A stretch of DNA of 64,000 nt from Bacteroidales bacterium (GCA_017399865.1 JAFQAT010000010.1:1-64000), one strand, 5' to 3'. Positions 38,146 to 47,783 are shown, counted from the stretch's first letter. Notes: generated from the sequence alone by a model not told the origin. Translations and numbers: made by a program.

Positions 38146-38251
38146 CTGTCGGACTGGCTGATGGATGGAATTGACATTTTGCCACCCCCGGCTAGGGGGA
38201 GGGGCCCACGAAGTGGGAGGGGGTCAATGGAATCCACAGCCAGTCCGACAG
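38146..38251. terminator. Inverted repeat with structured repeat at its tip, upstream of aspS
   Basis: CTGTCGGACTGGCT (38146-38159) pairs perfectly with AGCCAGTCCGACAG (38238-38251); ATTGAC/GTCAAT extends the stem inward. The tip carries repeat copy B. It lies in the divergent aspS/rsmA gap, so it does not follow a stop codon; a structural role is as likely as termination. Confidence 0.7.
38170..38227. repeat. Structured palindromic repeat, copy B
   Basis: Same layout as copy A: a closing stem (ATTGAC/GTCAAT), the identical 20-base block at 38181-38200 with CCCCC-GGCTA-GGGGG, then CCCAC-GAA-GTGGG (38205-38217), then GGGGGTC. Compared with copy A the second stem changes on both sides and keeps its pairing and its GAA loop. 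Confidence 0.8.
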
Positions 38252-38300
38252 ATTCCTGTTAAAAACTGACAAAAATAATATTTTTTAACGGTTAAAAGCA

Positions 38301-38450
38301 CAAAAACATACCCCTTTTGTTCTTTTATCCTGATATTTAGGCTTCTAAAGGACAAAACAAGGCCTTTTTGTACTTTTGACTGGATATTTTGAGGTCTAAA
38401 GAACAAATCGGGCCATTTTTGTGCTTTTGAAAGGGAATTCAGCGGAAAGC
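38301..38450. repeat. Three-copy tandem repeat of 51-52 bp upstream of rsmA
   Basis: Units start near 38301, 38353 and 38404. Each contains a CAAAA-type start, a CC-TTTTGT-CTTTT core and, in the first two, GATATTT and TCTAAAG. The minus-strand reading keeps a 17-residue period with KxQK, which may be chance or a degenerate peptide. The third unit runs into the rsmA promoter. Confidence 0.7.
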
Positions 38451-38453
38451 AAT

Positions 38454-38461
38454 TATATTTG
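38454..38461 (+). promoter_or_regulatory. Predicted -7 box of rsmA
   Basis: TATATTTG fits TAnnTTTG, 20 bases before the rsmA ATG. A TTTG at 38426-38429 lies 24 bases upstream, slightly far for a -33 box. Confidence 0.55.
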
Positions 38462-38481
38462 CGTAAATTTTTAAAGCTGAT

Positions 38482-39315
38482 ATGGAAGTTAGAGCGAAGA
38501 AGGCCCTTGGCCAGCATTTCTTGACAGACCTGTCGATTGCGCAGCGTATCGCCGATGCGCTCATAGTACCTTGTCCGGGATCGGAAAAGCAGCACGATGC
38601 GTCAAAACCTATGCCTGCGCTTGAAGTCGGACCGGGAATGGGCGTGCTGACACAGTATGTGCTCCAGAGACCGGAGGTGGATCTGCGCATGGTAGAGATT
38701 GATACTGAATCTGTTGACTACCTTCTCGTGCATTTCCCGCAGGTAAACGGAAAGCTTATCGAGGCGGACTTCCTGAAGCTGAAGCTTGAGAGGTTCTTCC
38801 CGGGAGAATTCTGCGTAATCGGAAACTTCCCGTACAACATCTCTTCGCAGATATTCTTCAAGATCCTTGACTACAAGGAGCAGGTTCCGCAGGTTGTCTG
38901 CATGATCCAGAAGGAAGTGGCAGAACGTATTGCAGAAAAGCCCGGAACCAAGACATATGGAATACTTTCCGTCCTGCTCCAGGCATGGTATGACATAGAA
39001 TATCTCTTTACCGTAGGCGAAGGCGCATTCAACCCTCCTCCGAAGGTCAAGTCGGCTGTGATCAGACTTGTGCGCAACCAGCGTACCGAACTTGGCTGCG
39101 ACGAGGCCCTTTTCAAGACCGTGGTGAAGACCGGATTCAACCAGCGCCGCAAGACCCTGCGCAACTCGCTGAAACCCCTTGTCCGGGCAAAGGCGGACCG
39201 CGAAGGATGGTCAGAGGAGCAGCTAGCCGAATTCACATCCGACCCCGTCTTCGACCTTCGTCCCGAGCGCCTCAGCGTCGAGGACTTCATCTCGCTTACA
39301 CTGAAACTGGCTTAG
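38482..39315 (+). CDS. rsmA: 16S rRNA dimethyladenosine transferase
   Basis: A 277-residue KsgA/RsmA enzyme that dimethylates two adjacent adenines near the 3' end of 16S rRNA during small-subunit maturation. Seen: KKALGQHFL at the N-terminus, SAM-binding [10 protein letters not shown], catalytic NFPYNIS, and the C-terminal helical domain with [11 protein letters not shown] small insert (about residues 33-44) carries KQHDASKP. Divergent from aspS. Its stop overlaps the stop of the convergent GH18 gene by a few bases. Confidence 0.96.
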   Translation: MEVRAKKALGQHFLTDLSIAQRIADALIVPCPGSEKQHDASKPMPALEVGPGMGVLTQYVLQRPEVDLRMVEIDTESVDYLLVHFPQVNGKLIEADFLKLKLERFFPGEFCVIGNFPYNISSQIFFKILDYKEQVPQVVCMIQKEVAERIAEKPGTKTYGILSVLLQAWYDIEYLFTVGEGAFNPPPKVKSAVIRLVRNQRTELGCDEALFKTVVKTGFNQRRKTLRNSLKPLVRAKADREGWSEEQLAEFTSDPVFDLRPERLSVEDFISLTLKLA

Positions 39316-40328
39316 AGTTCGTATCGGCCCAGAATCTCACGTGCAACGGTCTTTCTTAAGGTACCGTCTGAATCATCTCCGTCATAGTCCCAGTACATAG
39401 CTCCCCTGAGGCCGTTTGCCTTGATATACCCGCACTTTATCTTCAGAGAGCGAGGATTGTCATATCCGACAATAAGGGTTCCGTCCGTGTCTTCAATATA
39501 CGGCACCTGAGCTTTTTCATCCCAGATTTCGTACGCTTCAATATCCTTCTTTATATCCTTGAAGTCATTGAAATCCGCATAGCGGCCACTTCCGCGGCCG
39601 TAGAACGGCATGCCCAGCACAAGTTTGTGCGCCGGCACGCCTGCGGCCATATGTGCCCTGGCCGCCTTGTCGGATGTCATTCCTCCGCTGATTTCCGACT
39701 CATACAGAGCGCTGTGGTGCTTCGGTGCAGTGGCCATGTCGTAAGCCATTATGTTCACGAAATCAACATACGGCTCAACAGCCGTGAAGTCAACATATTC
39801 GGCAGAAGCGGCGCTGGCAAAGGTAAGGAGCAGTCCGTCCCCCAGAACCTGACGAAGATCCTTCATCAGCATTGTGAAATTACCCGTATCTTCCGGAGAA
39901 TATGAGATCCCGGCAGCGGAACTGGTAGGGTATTCCCAGTCGATGTCGATTCCGTCAAGCCCGAATTCCTTGACCACCCTCAGGCAGTCGTCGGCAAAGG
40001 ATCTGCGCAGCTTCCTGTCCATGGCCATCTCGCTGAACCTGCCGCTGCCCCATCCTCCGACGGAGAGCATGACCTTCAGGTCTGGATTCACCTTTTTCAA
40101 GGCCACCATGTCCTTGAGCCTCTGCGGGTTATCTACCCTTACGCCGTCAAATGTGGCATTGACATGCCCGAAGGCATAATTGATATGCGTCGTGCAGAAA
40201 GGATCTGGAATCACATCGCTCCATGAAGTCACATAAGCTACGACAACGCTGTCTTTTTCCGCGACCTCAGACGGTGAAGCGCAGGCGCAGAAAGCCAGCA
40301 TCATAAGACAAAAAACAACTCTTCTCAT
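39312..40328 (-). CDS. GH18 chitinase-like lipoprotein (copy 1)
   Basis: A 338-residue lipoprotein (AFCAC lipobox). A single GH18 TIM barrel follows: [19 protein letters not shown], and the catalytic [10 protein letters not shown] with acid E132. GH18 enzymes hydrolyse chitin, chito-oligosaccharides or the N-glycan chitobiose core by substrate-assisted catalysis. It is strongly similar to the first half of the GH18-ThuA protein at 50279-52036. It sits alone on the minus strand between rsmA and the FMN reductase, with a near-consensus TAACTTTA box upstream (40350-40357). Confidence 0.88.
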   Translation of the reverse strand: MRRVVFCLMMLAFCACASPSEVAEKDSVVVAYVTSWSDVIPDPFCTTHINYAFGHVNATFDGVRVDNPQRLKDMVALKKVNPDLKVMLSVGGWGSGRFSEMAMDRKLRRSFADDCLRVVKEFGLDGIDIDWEYPTSSAAGISYSPEDTGNFTMLMKDLRQVLGDGLLLTFASAASAEYVDFTAVEPYVDFVNIMAYDMATAPKHHSALYESEISGGMTSDKAARAHMAAGVPAHKLVLGMPFYGRGSGRYADFNDFKDIKKDIEAYEIWDEKAQVPYIEDTDGTLIVGYDNPRSLKIKCGYIKANGLRGAMYWDYDGDDSDGTLRKTVAREILGRYEL

Positions 40329-40370
40329 AGTATCGTCAATCAGTTCCGATAAAGTTAATCATTTATTGCT

Positions 40371-40378
40371 TATCTTTG
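40371..40378 (+). promoter_or_regulatory. Predicted -7 box of the FMN reductase gene
   Basis: TATCTTTG matches TAnnTTTG, 26 bases before the ATG of the reductase. No convincing -33 box. Confidence 0.45.
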
Positions 40379-40403
40379 ACGTTCAACAAAGAAAAATCGT
40401 ATC

Positions 40404-41048
40404 ATGAAGGTAATGCTTGTAAACGGAAGCCCCCACAAGGAGGGATGCACATACACCGCTCTGACAGAGGTGGAGAAGGAACTTAATGCCGCAGGAATCG
40501 AAACGGAAATCTTCTGGCTTGGAACCAAGCCGATTTCCGGCTGCCTGGGATGCGGCGCATGCTGCAGAAGAGGTCCGGAGGGTGAAAAGCCAAGCGGACT
40601 CTGCGTGATCGACGACATAGTCAACGAATTCATCGCTAAGGCAAAGGAAGCCGACGGATTCATCTTCGGCAGCCCGGTACATTACGCAGCCCTTTCAGGA
40701 GCATTGACATCGTTCATGGACCGTGCATTCTATGGCAAGGGAGCCATCTACCGTTACAAGCCGGCTGCGGGCATCGTAAGCGCCCGCAGAGGCGGCACGA
40801 CGGCCGCTTTCGACCAGATCAACAAGTATTTCACGATCTCGTCAATGCCTGTCGTATCTTCAAAATACTGGAACATGGTGCACGGCAGCACCCCTGACCA
40901 GGTGCGTCAGGACGAGGAAGGCATGCAGGTCATGCGCGAACTCGGCCGCAACATGGCCTGGCTTCTCAAATGCATCGAAGCAGGCCGCGCCGCCGGCATC
41001 CCAGACCCTGTCAAGGAAAAGCCCGTCATGACCAATTTCATAAGATAG
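40404..41048 (+). CDS. NADPH-dependent FMN reductase / flavodoxin-like protein
   Basis: A 214-residue cytoplasmic flavodoxin-fold protein. The phosphate-binding loop is NGSPHKEGCTYTAL, followed by CLGCGACC with four cysteines and a second flavin-contact segment GSPVHYAALSGALTSFMDR. Proteins with this cysteine cluster belong to the iron-sulfur-type or multimeric flavodoxin reductases that pass electrons to small acceptors. Substrate unknown. Its stop codon directly abuts the stop of the convergent GH2 gene. Confidence 0.82.
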   Translation: MKVMLVNGSPHKEGCTYTALTEVEKELNAAGIETEIFWLGTKPISGCLGCGACCRRGPEGEKPSGLCVIDDIVNEFIAKAKEADGFIFGSPVHYAALSGALTSFMDRAFYGKGAIYRYKPAAGIVSARRGGTTAAFDQINKYFTISSMPVVSSKYWNMVHGSTPDQVRQDEEGMQVMRELGRNMAWLLKCIEAGRAAGIPDPVKEKPVMTNFIR

Positions 41049-44000
41049 CTATCTGATAAGTCTGACGGTTATGGTTCTTTCGTAGGCCTGGGGGTAGACT
41101 CTGTATGAGTTGAAGATACCTCGTGCGGTACAGCCTACGCCGGAAGTCGCATAGTCGAGGTTGAAGGTTATGTCTTCAGTCCTGCGGAGCTGGTAGGTGT
41201 AGACTGCCTTCGTCAGATTCTCTGTGGTATAGTTGTAGGCATTGAAGTTGAAAGGCTGGTCGACGGAGAATTCCACTCCCCTGCCTTCGGCATCTGTCAT
41301 CCTGACCCATCTGTTGTCCGTCCTCAGGCCGTAGTCCTGCGGTATGAGATATGGCTCGTACATGTCATCGACAGTGGTCTTCCATATGCCGAGACGGTAT
41401 CCGCTCTTGCGGTCCGGATAGTTCGCCTGCGGGCCTCTTCCGTGCCATTCGACATTGCTTAGACCGCCGGCCAGACCGAATGTGACTCCCATGCGCGGAA
41501 GCCATGCCGGCATGGCGCCCTGCGGCTTTATGATATGGCGGATGGTCAGCGTGCCGTCGCCGTATACGATGTACCTCCATGTGCTTTCGAATCCGTCGAA
41601 GGCCATTCCGCTGATATACTGGTCGAGCTGTCGGGTTTCTCCATGCCCTCCGTCGAGAAGCACGAGCTCACGCACGTCTACAGCTGCTCCGCCTTCGAAT
41701 TCCCGGACATTCACAGAGGCCACGGCATGACCCAGATTGTCAAGTCCTGCGGAATAATAATGCGCGGCGAGGACATTCGAATGTCCGATGCCGCCGTATC
41801 CTGATGCATTTATGGAACCTCCGCTGTAGGCGTTCCAGCCGTCGACCTCATTGGCAAGCGGTGCTCTCCACACATTCAGCGTCACAGGGCTGGTGAGGAT
41901 CTCGCGGCCTTCCGATATGATGGAGACAAGCTCTCCAGTAGCCTTGTCAAAAGAATATGAGAATCCGTTTCCTGCCAGAACAACCTTTCCATCAGTTTCC
42001 TTGACAGCCACTTCCCCTCCTGCACGGCGAGCCTTTTCCGCCGGCACGTTCCAGTCCTTGAGTTCGAACTGTTCCCATGAAACCTCATGTCCGGCCTTCG
42101 CCCAGACCTCGTCTTTCTTGAGGACAGAGCTCACTTCCAGCCTGTATTCCTTGCCTGGAACTACGTCTGGCTTCGAATAAGGAATCCTTACCACAGTGCG
42201 TGACAAAGGAGCGACGTCAAGAGTCATTTCTCCTGATGCAACTATCTCATTATCAGCTGTCAGCTTCCATTCAGTCTTATAGAAGTCGGCGTTTATGAAA
42301 TGATTCCTGTTCCATACTTCGACCATCCCGTTCTCCGGATCGAGAAGGCTGAATGAAAGAGGCTGCACGCTCTTCTTCATCTGCCACATCTCCGGCTGCG
42401 GGGTCCTGTCCGGCCATATGCTGCCGTAAGTTCTCGCACCCACTCCATAAGACCAGAACGTACCTTCACCGCCCTCTTCCTCGAAATCCAGCCAAAGGGC
42501 TGCGTCTTCGGCATTGAATCCGTCTGCAGGCGTAACTGCCGCATCAAATATGCCGACATTATCTATTATCGCATCGCAGGTATAGATGGTCTCCTGTCCG
42601 CATCTTTCCTCATCCCTGCCGATGCAGAGCGAAAGCGGAAGATTGCGTATACGGCCTCTTGCCGACCTGCTGCCTGCCTCCTCGCCGTCGATGTAGACAG
42701 TCATCTTTGCGCCGTCATAGACAGCTGTTACATTGTGCCACCTGTCCTGCCAGTCTGAAGGAAGGGCAACGCTCAGAAGTTCTCTGCGGCCTGTATCGAT
42801 ATAGAATTCAAGCTTGTCATTGCCGTTCTGCCTGAGGCCGTACTGATTGCTGCCTTTATTGATCATGTATCCCCCGCTTGCATTGTAGCTGCGCGGGAAT
42901 ATGTCAAGCGTCAGGGTAAGCCTGTCGCCCGATATCTCGACATTGTCCGCATTATAGACCTGCACCCACTGGTCCTGCTTATTGAAATCTATCGCCTTTC
43001 CAGAAGGTCCTGACACGAGTTTTGCACGTCCCATGATGTTTGCCGGAGTATCGTATGGTGACTTGTCTTTCAATGTACGGACCGGCTGGTATATTCCGAC
43101 GCTCACGAAATCCCAGAGCGCACCGCCCATAAGACTAGGATGGTCATATATCTCGTTCCAGAAGTCATCCATTCCTCCGCCACCGTTTCCTGCCACAGAA
43201 AGATATTCATCCATGAATGAAGGACGCTTGTCCTGAGGATTGAACCCATAACGGAATTCATGCTCTATAGGAGACGGATAGCGAGGTCCGATGATGTCCT
43301 CAGCCGGATGGACGGCAGCATTGCCGCCATACATCCAGAATCGTGTAGGATCATGCTTCTTACCTTCCTTCACGACTTCATTGATAAGAAAGCCTTCTCC
43401 GCTCTCGTTTCCCGCACTCCAGAAAAGCACGCAGGCATGGTTCCTGTCGCGCAGCACCATCCTTCTGACCCTTTCCCTGTACATTTCCCTAAATCCAGGC
43501 AAAGAACTCACATATTCTGTAGAATGTGCCTCGTCTCCTGTCTCGTCGATGACATAAAGACCGTACTCGTCAGCCAGTTCCAGATAGCGGTTTACAGGAG
43601 GATAATGAGAAGTCCTTACTCCATTGAATCCGAACTGCTTGAGGATCTCCATGTCGCGTCTGATGACCTCTTCCGTGATTACATGTCCTGTCGACGGATG
43701 CTGCATGTGAGAACACTGGGCGTTTACCTTCAGCGCCACTCCATTGAGATGGAAGACTCCGTCGATGATCTCGGTCTTCTTGAAGCCGATGCGTATGGTG
43801 ACCCGGTCCACGACATTGCCCGTAGCATCGGAAAGAACCAAGGTCATGTCATACAGATCCGGAGTCTCTGACGTCCATTTGTCCGGAGACTTCACAAGAG
43901 AATGAAGCTTTACCGTATGCCTTCCGCCCTGCCTCAAGGTGAACGGACCGCCGGTCATGGCCGCGGCCTTACGGCCGTTACGGCTGACCTCGGCGCTCAA

Positions 44001-44909
44001 TTTATAGCTTTCAGAAGCAGGATTATAGCCGCGTACATCCACGGTTATGTCAAGTTCCGAGTCCGTATAGCTCTTGTCGAAGTCTGTGATGACCTGCCAA
44101 TCGAAGATGCGCGCCTGCGGAGTTGCGAATACCCAGACATCATCAAAAATACCGGCGAGCCTCCAATAGTCCTGAGTCTCAAGATAATAGCCGTCACTGT
44201 ATTTCAAGACAAGGACAGAGAGGGAATTCTTTCCTGTCTTGACAAAATCAGTGATATCATACTCTGCCGGTTCCTGAGCGCCTTCGTTATAACCAACCTG
44301 CTGTCCGTTGACCCAGATGAATGACGCTGAAGCCACCTTTTCCAGGCGCAGGAAGATCCTGTCCCCCTTCCATGATGAAGGTATCGTAAAGCTGGTCCTG
44401 TAGGCACCTGTAGGATTGAATTCCGGAGTATACGGCACCTCGACAGCGAAAGGATCCCTGCTGACTCCCGACAGCTGATATCTGGCCCATCTTTTCTCCA
44501 TTTCACTTGCCGGCAAACGTCCGTCAACGACCTTCTCCAGAGAGTCACGCATCGTAGAAGGCAGCGTGTTCGGGAAAGGAGTCGTCATGTTTCGGAAAAG
44601 AGGCTCTCCGAAACCCTGCATCTCCCAGTTTGAAGGCACGGGAATATTGTCCCATTTCCTGTCATTGAAACCCGGTCTGAAGAAGTCAGAAGGAATCTCG
44701 TCAGGCGACTCGGCATATCTGAATTTCCAGTTACCGTTCAATGAGATGCTCTTTTCAGGGATGTGATAAGACCTGCTGTCTTCCTGATTGAGTTCGAAAA
44801 CCGAAAGGTTCTCAATATAATAAGGAATGTCCTCAAGGAAAGGCTTGTCCTGAGCTGACAAAGCGACTGCCGACAGCAACAGAACCAGGATAATCACGCG
44901 ATTTTTCAT
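41049..44909 (-). CDS. GH2 beta-galactosidase-like enzyme with internal LamG domain
   Basis: From ATG 44909 the protein has 1286 residues and a signal peptide (VALSAQ). The longer frame starting at 44933 is rejected because a TATATTTG promoter box covers that site. Domains in order: GH2 sugar-binding and Ig domains (about 30-375), TIM barrel (about 380-625) with acid/base E502 in WSAGNESGEG and nucleophile E568 in MDEYL, a LamG/concanavalin-type insert (about 628-795), then the remaining GH2 domains up to the beta-supersandwich. The layout resembles long LacZ-type beta-galactosidases. The LamG insert may bind a polysaccharide. Substrate unknown; periplasmic location likely. Confidence 0.88.
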   Translation of the reverse strand: MKNRVIILVLLLSAVALSAQDKPFLEDIPYYIENLSVFELNQEDSRSYHIPEKSISLNGNWKFRYAESPDEIPSDFFRPGFNDRKWDNIPVPSNWEMQGFGEPLFRNMTTPFPNTLPSTMRDSLEKVVDGRLPASEMEKRWARYQLSGVSRDPFAVEVPYTPEFNPTGAYRTSFTIPSSWKGDRIFLRLEKVASASFIWVNGQQVGYNEGAQEPAEYDITDFVKTGKNSLSVLVLKYSDGYYLETQDYWRLAGIFDDVWVFATPQARIFDWQVITDFDKSYTDSELDITVDVRGYNPASESYKLSAEVSRNGRKAAAMTGGPFTLRQGGRHTVKLHSLVKSPDKWTSETPDLYDMTLVLSDATGNVVDRVTIRIGFKKTEIIDGVFHLNGVALKVNAQCSHMQHPSTGHVITEEVIRRDMEILKQFGFNGVRTSHYPPVNRYLELADEYGLYVIDETGDEAHSTEYVSSLPGFREMYRERVRRMVLRDRNHACVLFWSAGNESGEGFLINEVVKEGKKHDPTRFWMYGGNAAVHPAEDIIGPRYPSPIEHEFRYGFNPQDKRPSFMDEYLSVAGNGGGGMDDFWNEIYDHPSLMGGALWDFVSVGIYQPVRTLKDKSPYDTPANIMGRAKLVSGPSGKAIDFNKQDQWVQVYNADNVEISGDRLTLTLDIFPRSYNASGGYMINKGSNQYGLRQNGNDKLEFYIDTGRRELLSVALPSDWQDRWHNVTAVYDGAKMTVYIDGEEAGSRSARGRIRNLPLSLCIGRDEERCGQETIYTCDAIIDNVGIFDAAVTPADGFNAEDAALWLDFEEEGGEGTFWSYGVGARTYGSIWPDRTPQPEMWQMKKSVQPLSFSLLDPENGMVEVWNRNHFINADFYKTEWKLTADNEIVASGEMTLDVAPLSRTVVRIPYSKPDVVPGKEYRLEVSSVLKKDEVWAKAGHEVSWEQFELKDWNVPAEKARRAGGEVAVKETDGKVVLAGNGFSYSFDKATGELVSIISEGREILTSPVTLNVWRAPLANEVDGWNAYSGGSINASGYGGIGHSNVLAAHYYSAGLDNLGHAVASVNVREFEGGAAVDVRELVLLDGGHGETRQLDQYISGMAFDGFESTWRYIVYGDGTLTIRHIIKPQGAMPAWLPRMGVTFGLAGGLSNVEWHGRGPQANYPDRKSGYRLGIWKTTVDDMYEPYLIPQDYGLRTDNRWVRMTDAEGRGVEFSVDQPFNFNAYNYTTENLTKAVYTYQLRRTEDITFNLDYATSGVGCTARGIFNSYRVYPQAYERTITVRLIR

Positions 44910-44930
44910 ATCTTCCGTTTTAGTGTCATG

Positions 44931-44938
44931 CAAATATA
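44931..44938 (-). promoter_or_regulatory. Predicted -7 box of the LamG-GH2 gene
   Basis: TATATTTG on the minus strand, 22 bases upstream of the chosen ATG (44909). It overlaps the alternative start region and so argues for the shorter protein. Confidence 0.6.
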
Positions 44939-45027
44939 AGCATTAGCGGTGTCATTTCATGGCACAGGGTGCAATTTAATCACCTGAAAGTCGGGATTTG
45001 TTCACATAAAGATCCGATGCCGCAATA

Positions 45028-45047
45028 TGGAGAGTGACATGCCACCC
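45028..45047. repeat. Partial copy of the structured palindromic repeat
   Basis: tggagagtgacatgccaccc matches 32368-32387 of copy A with one mismatch, then diverges. The hairpin part is missing, so this looks like a truncated copy. It lies between the esterase and GH2 genes. Confidence 0.6.
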
Positions 45048-45069
45048 GACGAATTTCATCAGATAAATC

Positions 45070-46548
45070 TTATCTTGAAACAGGAGCGCAGAAGGTCGAT
45101 GCCGGAAGATCGTCACCGTTTACAAGATTTGCACGTGTAAAAGGTTGCCAAGCGTATCTCACATACCTTGGTGACCTTATTTCTGATGTAAGTACAACCT
45201 TTCCGTCTCTGATGACTGCCTCTGCTGGGACGAATTTCTCATCTTCGGATGCCATTTCAAAACATCTGATGTCCTGCGCGTCAGATGTCTTCAATCCGTC
45301 CGCAAAATCAAAAGAAAGAACCGTTTCCTCACCGTTCCATACTGCCTCTTTCAGAACCGGACCGCAAGGGACGATGTCTGTTCCATAGTCATGATGCAGG
45401 GCAAGACGGGCAAGCCTCTCACCGACAGGTCTCTTCTGACGAGGATGGATATCCAGAGAGTCTCCCAGGTCGCTTGAAACGGCCATTTCACAGTGCGGGA
45501 TCATTTCCGCCAGTTTTCTCTGACTGTCTCTGAACGCTGGCCAGGACGGTCTGTCCAGACTTGAAAGTTGCACGAAATGGAACGGCATGTCCGGATTGTT
45601 CCAATTATCTCTCCAACTGTCCACAAGCAGGCCGAAGAGCCTCTCATGCATAGGTATGTCGTAGTCATTGGACTCTCCCTGATACCAGATTACACCTTTG
45701 ACAGGGAAATCTCCCATAGGAGCGATTACCGACTCGAAGAGATAGCATGGTTCGAAAGGATGTCTAGTGGCTCCGGTCTCCGGATATCCCAGATTCACCA
45801 TACCCATTTCCCTGCACCACTGGTTGAGAAGCCCGTTGTCAAACCAGTCGTCAAGTATTTCAGGATACCCTGCTTCCAGTGCAGTCCTCTCTATCCAAGC
45901 CTCCGCAGGAGACCCTCCTATCGCATTACAGATCAAACCGACAGGAACATCCAGACTGTCACGGAGCATCTTTCCAAAATGGTAGCCCACAGCCGAGAAA
46001 TCCCTCATATTTTCCCCGTCACAAGCCTGCCATGAAGTCGGGTGATAGAAATCCAGAGCCTGGGTCGCAGCAATTCCTTCATCCGGCCATCTCTCATTGT
46101 TTACATAGAGCCTTGGCTTCATGTTGTAAAGGCGGAGATCCGGATCTGCCGGAGTCTCCCCTATGTCAACACCCTCAAAAACCCGGAAAAACATATTCGA
46201 CTGACCTGAGCATACCCACACATCACCTGCCGCCACATCTTCATAAACCAACGTCTCATCCTTGCACTTGATGGTAAGAGTAAGTCCGGTTGCAGCCTTC
46301 AACGGAGAGATCTTCACTTCCCATATTCCGTCTTGTGACGCTTTCGCCTTTCTCCTTATGGTACGGAAAGGACCTTCCAGTTCAAGAGTCACTTTCTTGC
46401 CGGCAGAAGCCTTTCCATTGATGACCAACGGCACATCCCTTTGAAGAACCATACCGTCGGAATACATGTGTGACATCACCAGATGACAATCCTCTTTACA
46501 TGCCCCCGCCATAAGCAGAAACATTGCCATGACTATAAAACGATTCAT
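45070..46548 (-). CDS. SGNH sialate-O-acetylesterase-like lipoprotein
   Basis: A 492-residue lipoprotein (LLMAGAC, C17). An N-terminal Ig-like portion (about 25-105) leads to a SGNH hydrolase domain: VWVCSGQSNM with the likely nucleophile S117, GLICNAIGGSPAEAW, WYQGESN, and DIHPRQK with the catalytic His. The family is annotated as sialate O-acetylesterase, but members also remove acetyl groups from plant glycans. Next to a mannobiose epimerase (6 bases upstream, same strand) and mannanase, acetylated mannan is a plausible substrate. This is an inference from context. Confidence 0.82.
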   Translation of the reverse strand: MNRFIVMAMFLLMAGACKEDCHLVMSHMYSDGMVLQRDVPLVINGKASAGKKVTLELEGPFRTIRRKAKASQDGIWEVKISPLKAATGLTLTIKCKDETLVYEDVAAGDVWVCSGQSNMFFRVFEGVDIGETPADPDLRLYNMKPRLYVNNERWPDEGIAATQALDFYHPTSWQACDGENMRDFSAVGYHFGKMLRDSLDVPVGLICNAIGGSPAEAWIERTALEAGYPEILDDWFDNGLLNQWCREMGMVNLGYPETGATRHPFEPCYLFESVIAPMGDFPVKGVIWYQGESNDYDIPMHERLFGLLVDSWRDNWNNPDMPFHFVQLSSLDRPSWPAFRDSQRKLAEMIPHCEMAVSSDLGDSLDIHPRQKRPVGERLARLALHHDYGTDIVPCGPVLKEAVWNGEETVLSFDFADGLKTSDAQDIRCFEMASEDEKFVPAEAVIRDGKVVLTSEIRSPRYVRYAWQPFTRANLVNGDDLPASTFCAPVSR

Positions 46549-46554
46549 TATCCG

Positions 46555-47766
46555 CTATTTTGTACGCTCGATTATTTCCAGACACATGCGGCTGTTATGA
46601 TAAGGACATTTCCAGAAGCCGGCCTTGTCTTCATCACGGTTTATAGTGCCGTCCGCACGGACACTCCATACCCATTCTCCGTTCTCACGGTCTACGATGT
46701 TGTTCTTGATGTATTCCCAGCAATGAAGTGCATTCTCCAAGCCTTCCTGCACACCGAAATGCTCCCAAAGATTGAAATATCCTACCGCAGCCTCTGCCTG
46801 TACCCACCAATGACGGTCACCGTCAATTTCATCACCGAGTTTCTCATAGATCATTCCTCCTTCCGTCGTAAAGCCTTCTGAAGCGGCCTCAACGACAGAA
46901 GGGACTCTTGCTTCCACTCTCGCAATCATTTCCTTGTCACCAAGAACGACGGCCGCTTCATGAAGAAGCCACGAAGCCTCGATATCATGACCGTATGAGA
47001 AGATGTCGTAACTGCAGTTCCAGTCATTGTCAAAGAAAAGTTTCAGATGACCGTTGCTGTCAAGTATATATTTGTCGAATATATTGATCAGTCCGCGAAG
47101 ACGTGTCTCAAGCAATGGGTCTTTCCATACACGATACAGACATGTATATGCTTCGATCACATGCAGATGAGTGTTCATGGTCTTGCTTTCATTCGCGTCC
47201 TTGTCACTCAGACGCATGTCTTCGATCTGTTCCCAGGAACGGGTGAAGGCCTCGAAATATCCGTCCTTTTCCTTGTCGAAACTATGGTCTTCAATCGAAT
47301 GGAACAGTCTGACTGCATATTCCAGAGCCTCGGCATCTCCTGTCGCCCTGTTCAGTTCCGACAGTCCATAGATGGCAAAGGCGATGGCATAAATCTGTTT
47401 CTTTGTATCAAGAGGCCTGTACTCCGCATCAAGTGCCCAATATGTACCTCCGAACTCCGCATCATAGAATTTATTGATTATAAGATTCTTCGCCCTGAGG
47501 GCAACCTTCAGGTATTCGGGATTTCCGAGGACTCTGTACGCAGAAGCGAAAGTCCATAGGATGCGGGCAGTCATGATTCCTCCGACAGGGGCTGAGGGGT
47601 CGAGTATGTCATGCCCGTCAATACGTCCATAAAAACCTTCACCTGACGCATGAGACATATTATTGATCCAATAAGGGAGAATATTTTCTACCAGTTCCTT
47701 TTTCATTCCGGAAGCAAGAGCCTTGGATGCAAGCAACTCGGCGGAAGTCTTGTTTATAGCAGTCAT
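46555..47766 (-). CDS. Cellobiose/mannobiose 2-epimerase (copy 2)
   Basis: A 403-residue cytoplasmic enzyme of the same family as the gene at 29489-30706, with long blocks of identical sequence (MRLSDKDANESKTMNTHLHV, IFSYGHDIEASWL, FWKCPYHN). The conserved histidines of FSYGHDIE and KCPYHN are present. Predicted reaction: mannobiose to Man-Glc. It diverges from GH26 copy 3 and shares a promoter region of 167 bases with it; the acetylesterase follows 6 bases downstream. Confidence 0.92.
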   Translation of the reverse strand: MTAINKTSAELLASKALASGMKKELVENILPYWINNMSHASGEGFYGRIDGHDILDPSAPVGGIMTARILWTFASAYRVLGNPEYLKVALRAKNLIINKFYDAEFGGTYWALDAEYRPLDTKKQIYAIAFAIYGLSELNRATGDAEALEYAVRLFHSIEDHSFDKEKDGYFEAFTRSWEQIEDMRLSDKDANESKTMNTHLHVIEAYTCLYRVWKDPLLETRLRGLINIFDKYILDSNGHLKLFFDNDWNCSYDIFSYGHDIEASWLLHEAAVVLGDKEMIARVEARVPSVVEAASEGFTTEGGMIYEKLGDEIDGDRHWWVQAEAAVGYFNLWEHFGVQEGLENALHCWEYIKNNIVDRENGEWVWSVRADGTINRDEDKAGFWKCPYHNSRMCLEIIERTK

Positions 47767-47783
47767 CGTTAAATCATTTTCTA

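Noticed and set aside
38115-38237. N-terminal extension of aspS
   Set aside because: The extension runs through a terminator-like hairpin and repeat copy B; the family start MYRTH is at 38114.
38224-38595. 123-codon minus-strand frame across the tandem repeat
   Set aside because: It overlaps the rsmA start and its periodic sequence follows from the DNA repeat. A decayed peptide cannot be fully excluded, so it is mentioned in the finding but not called as a gene.
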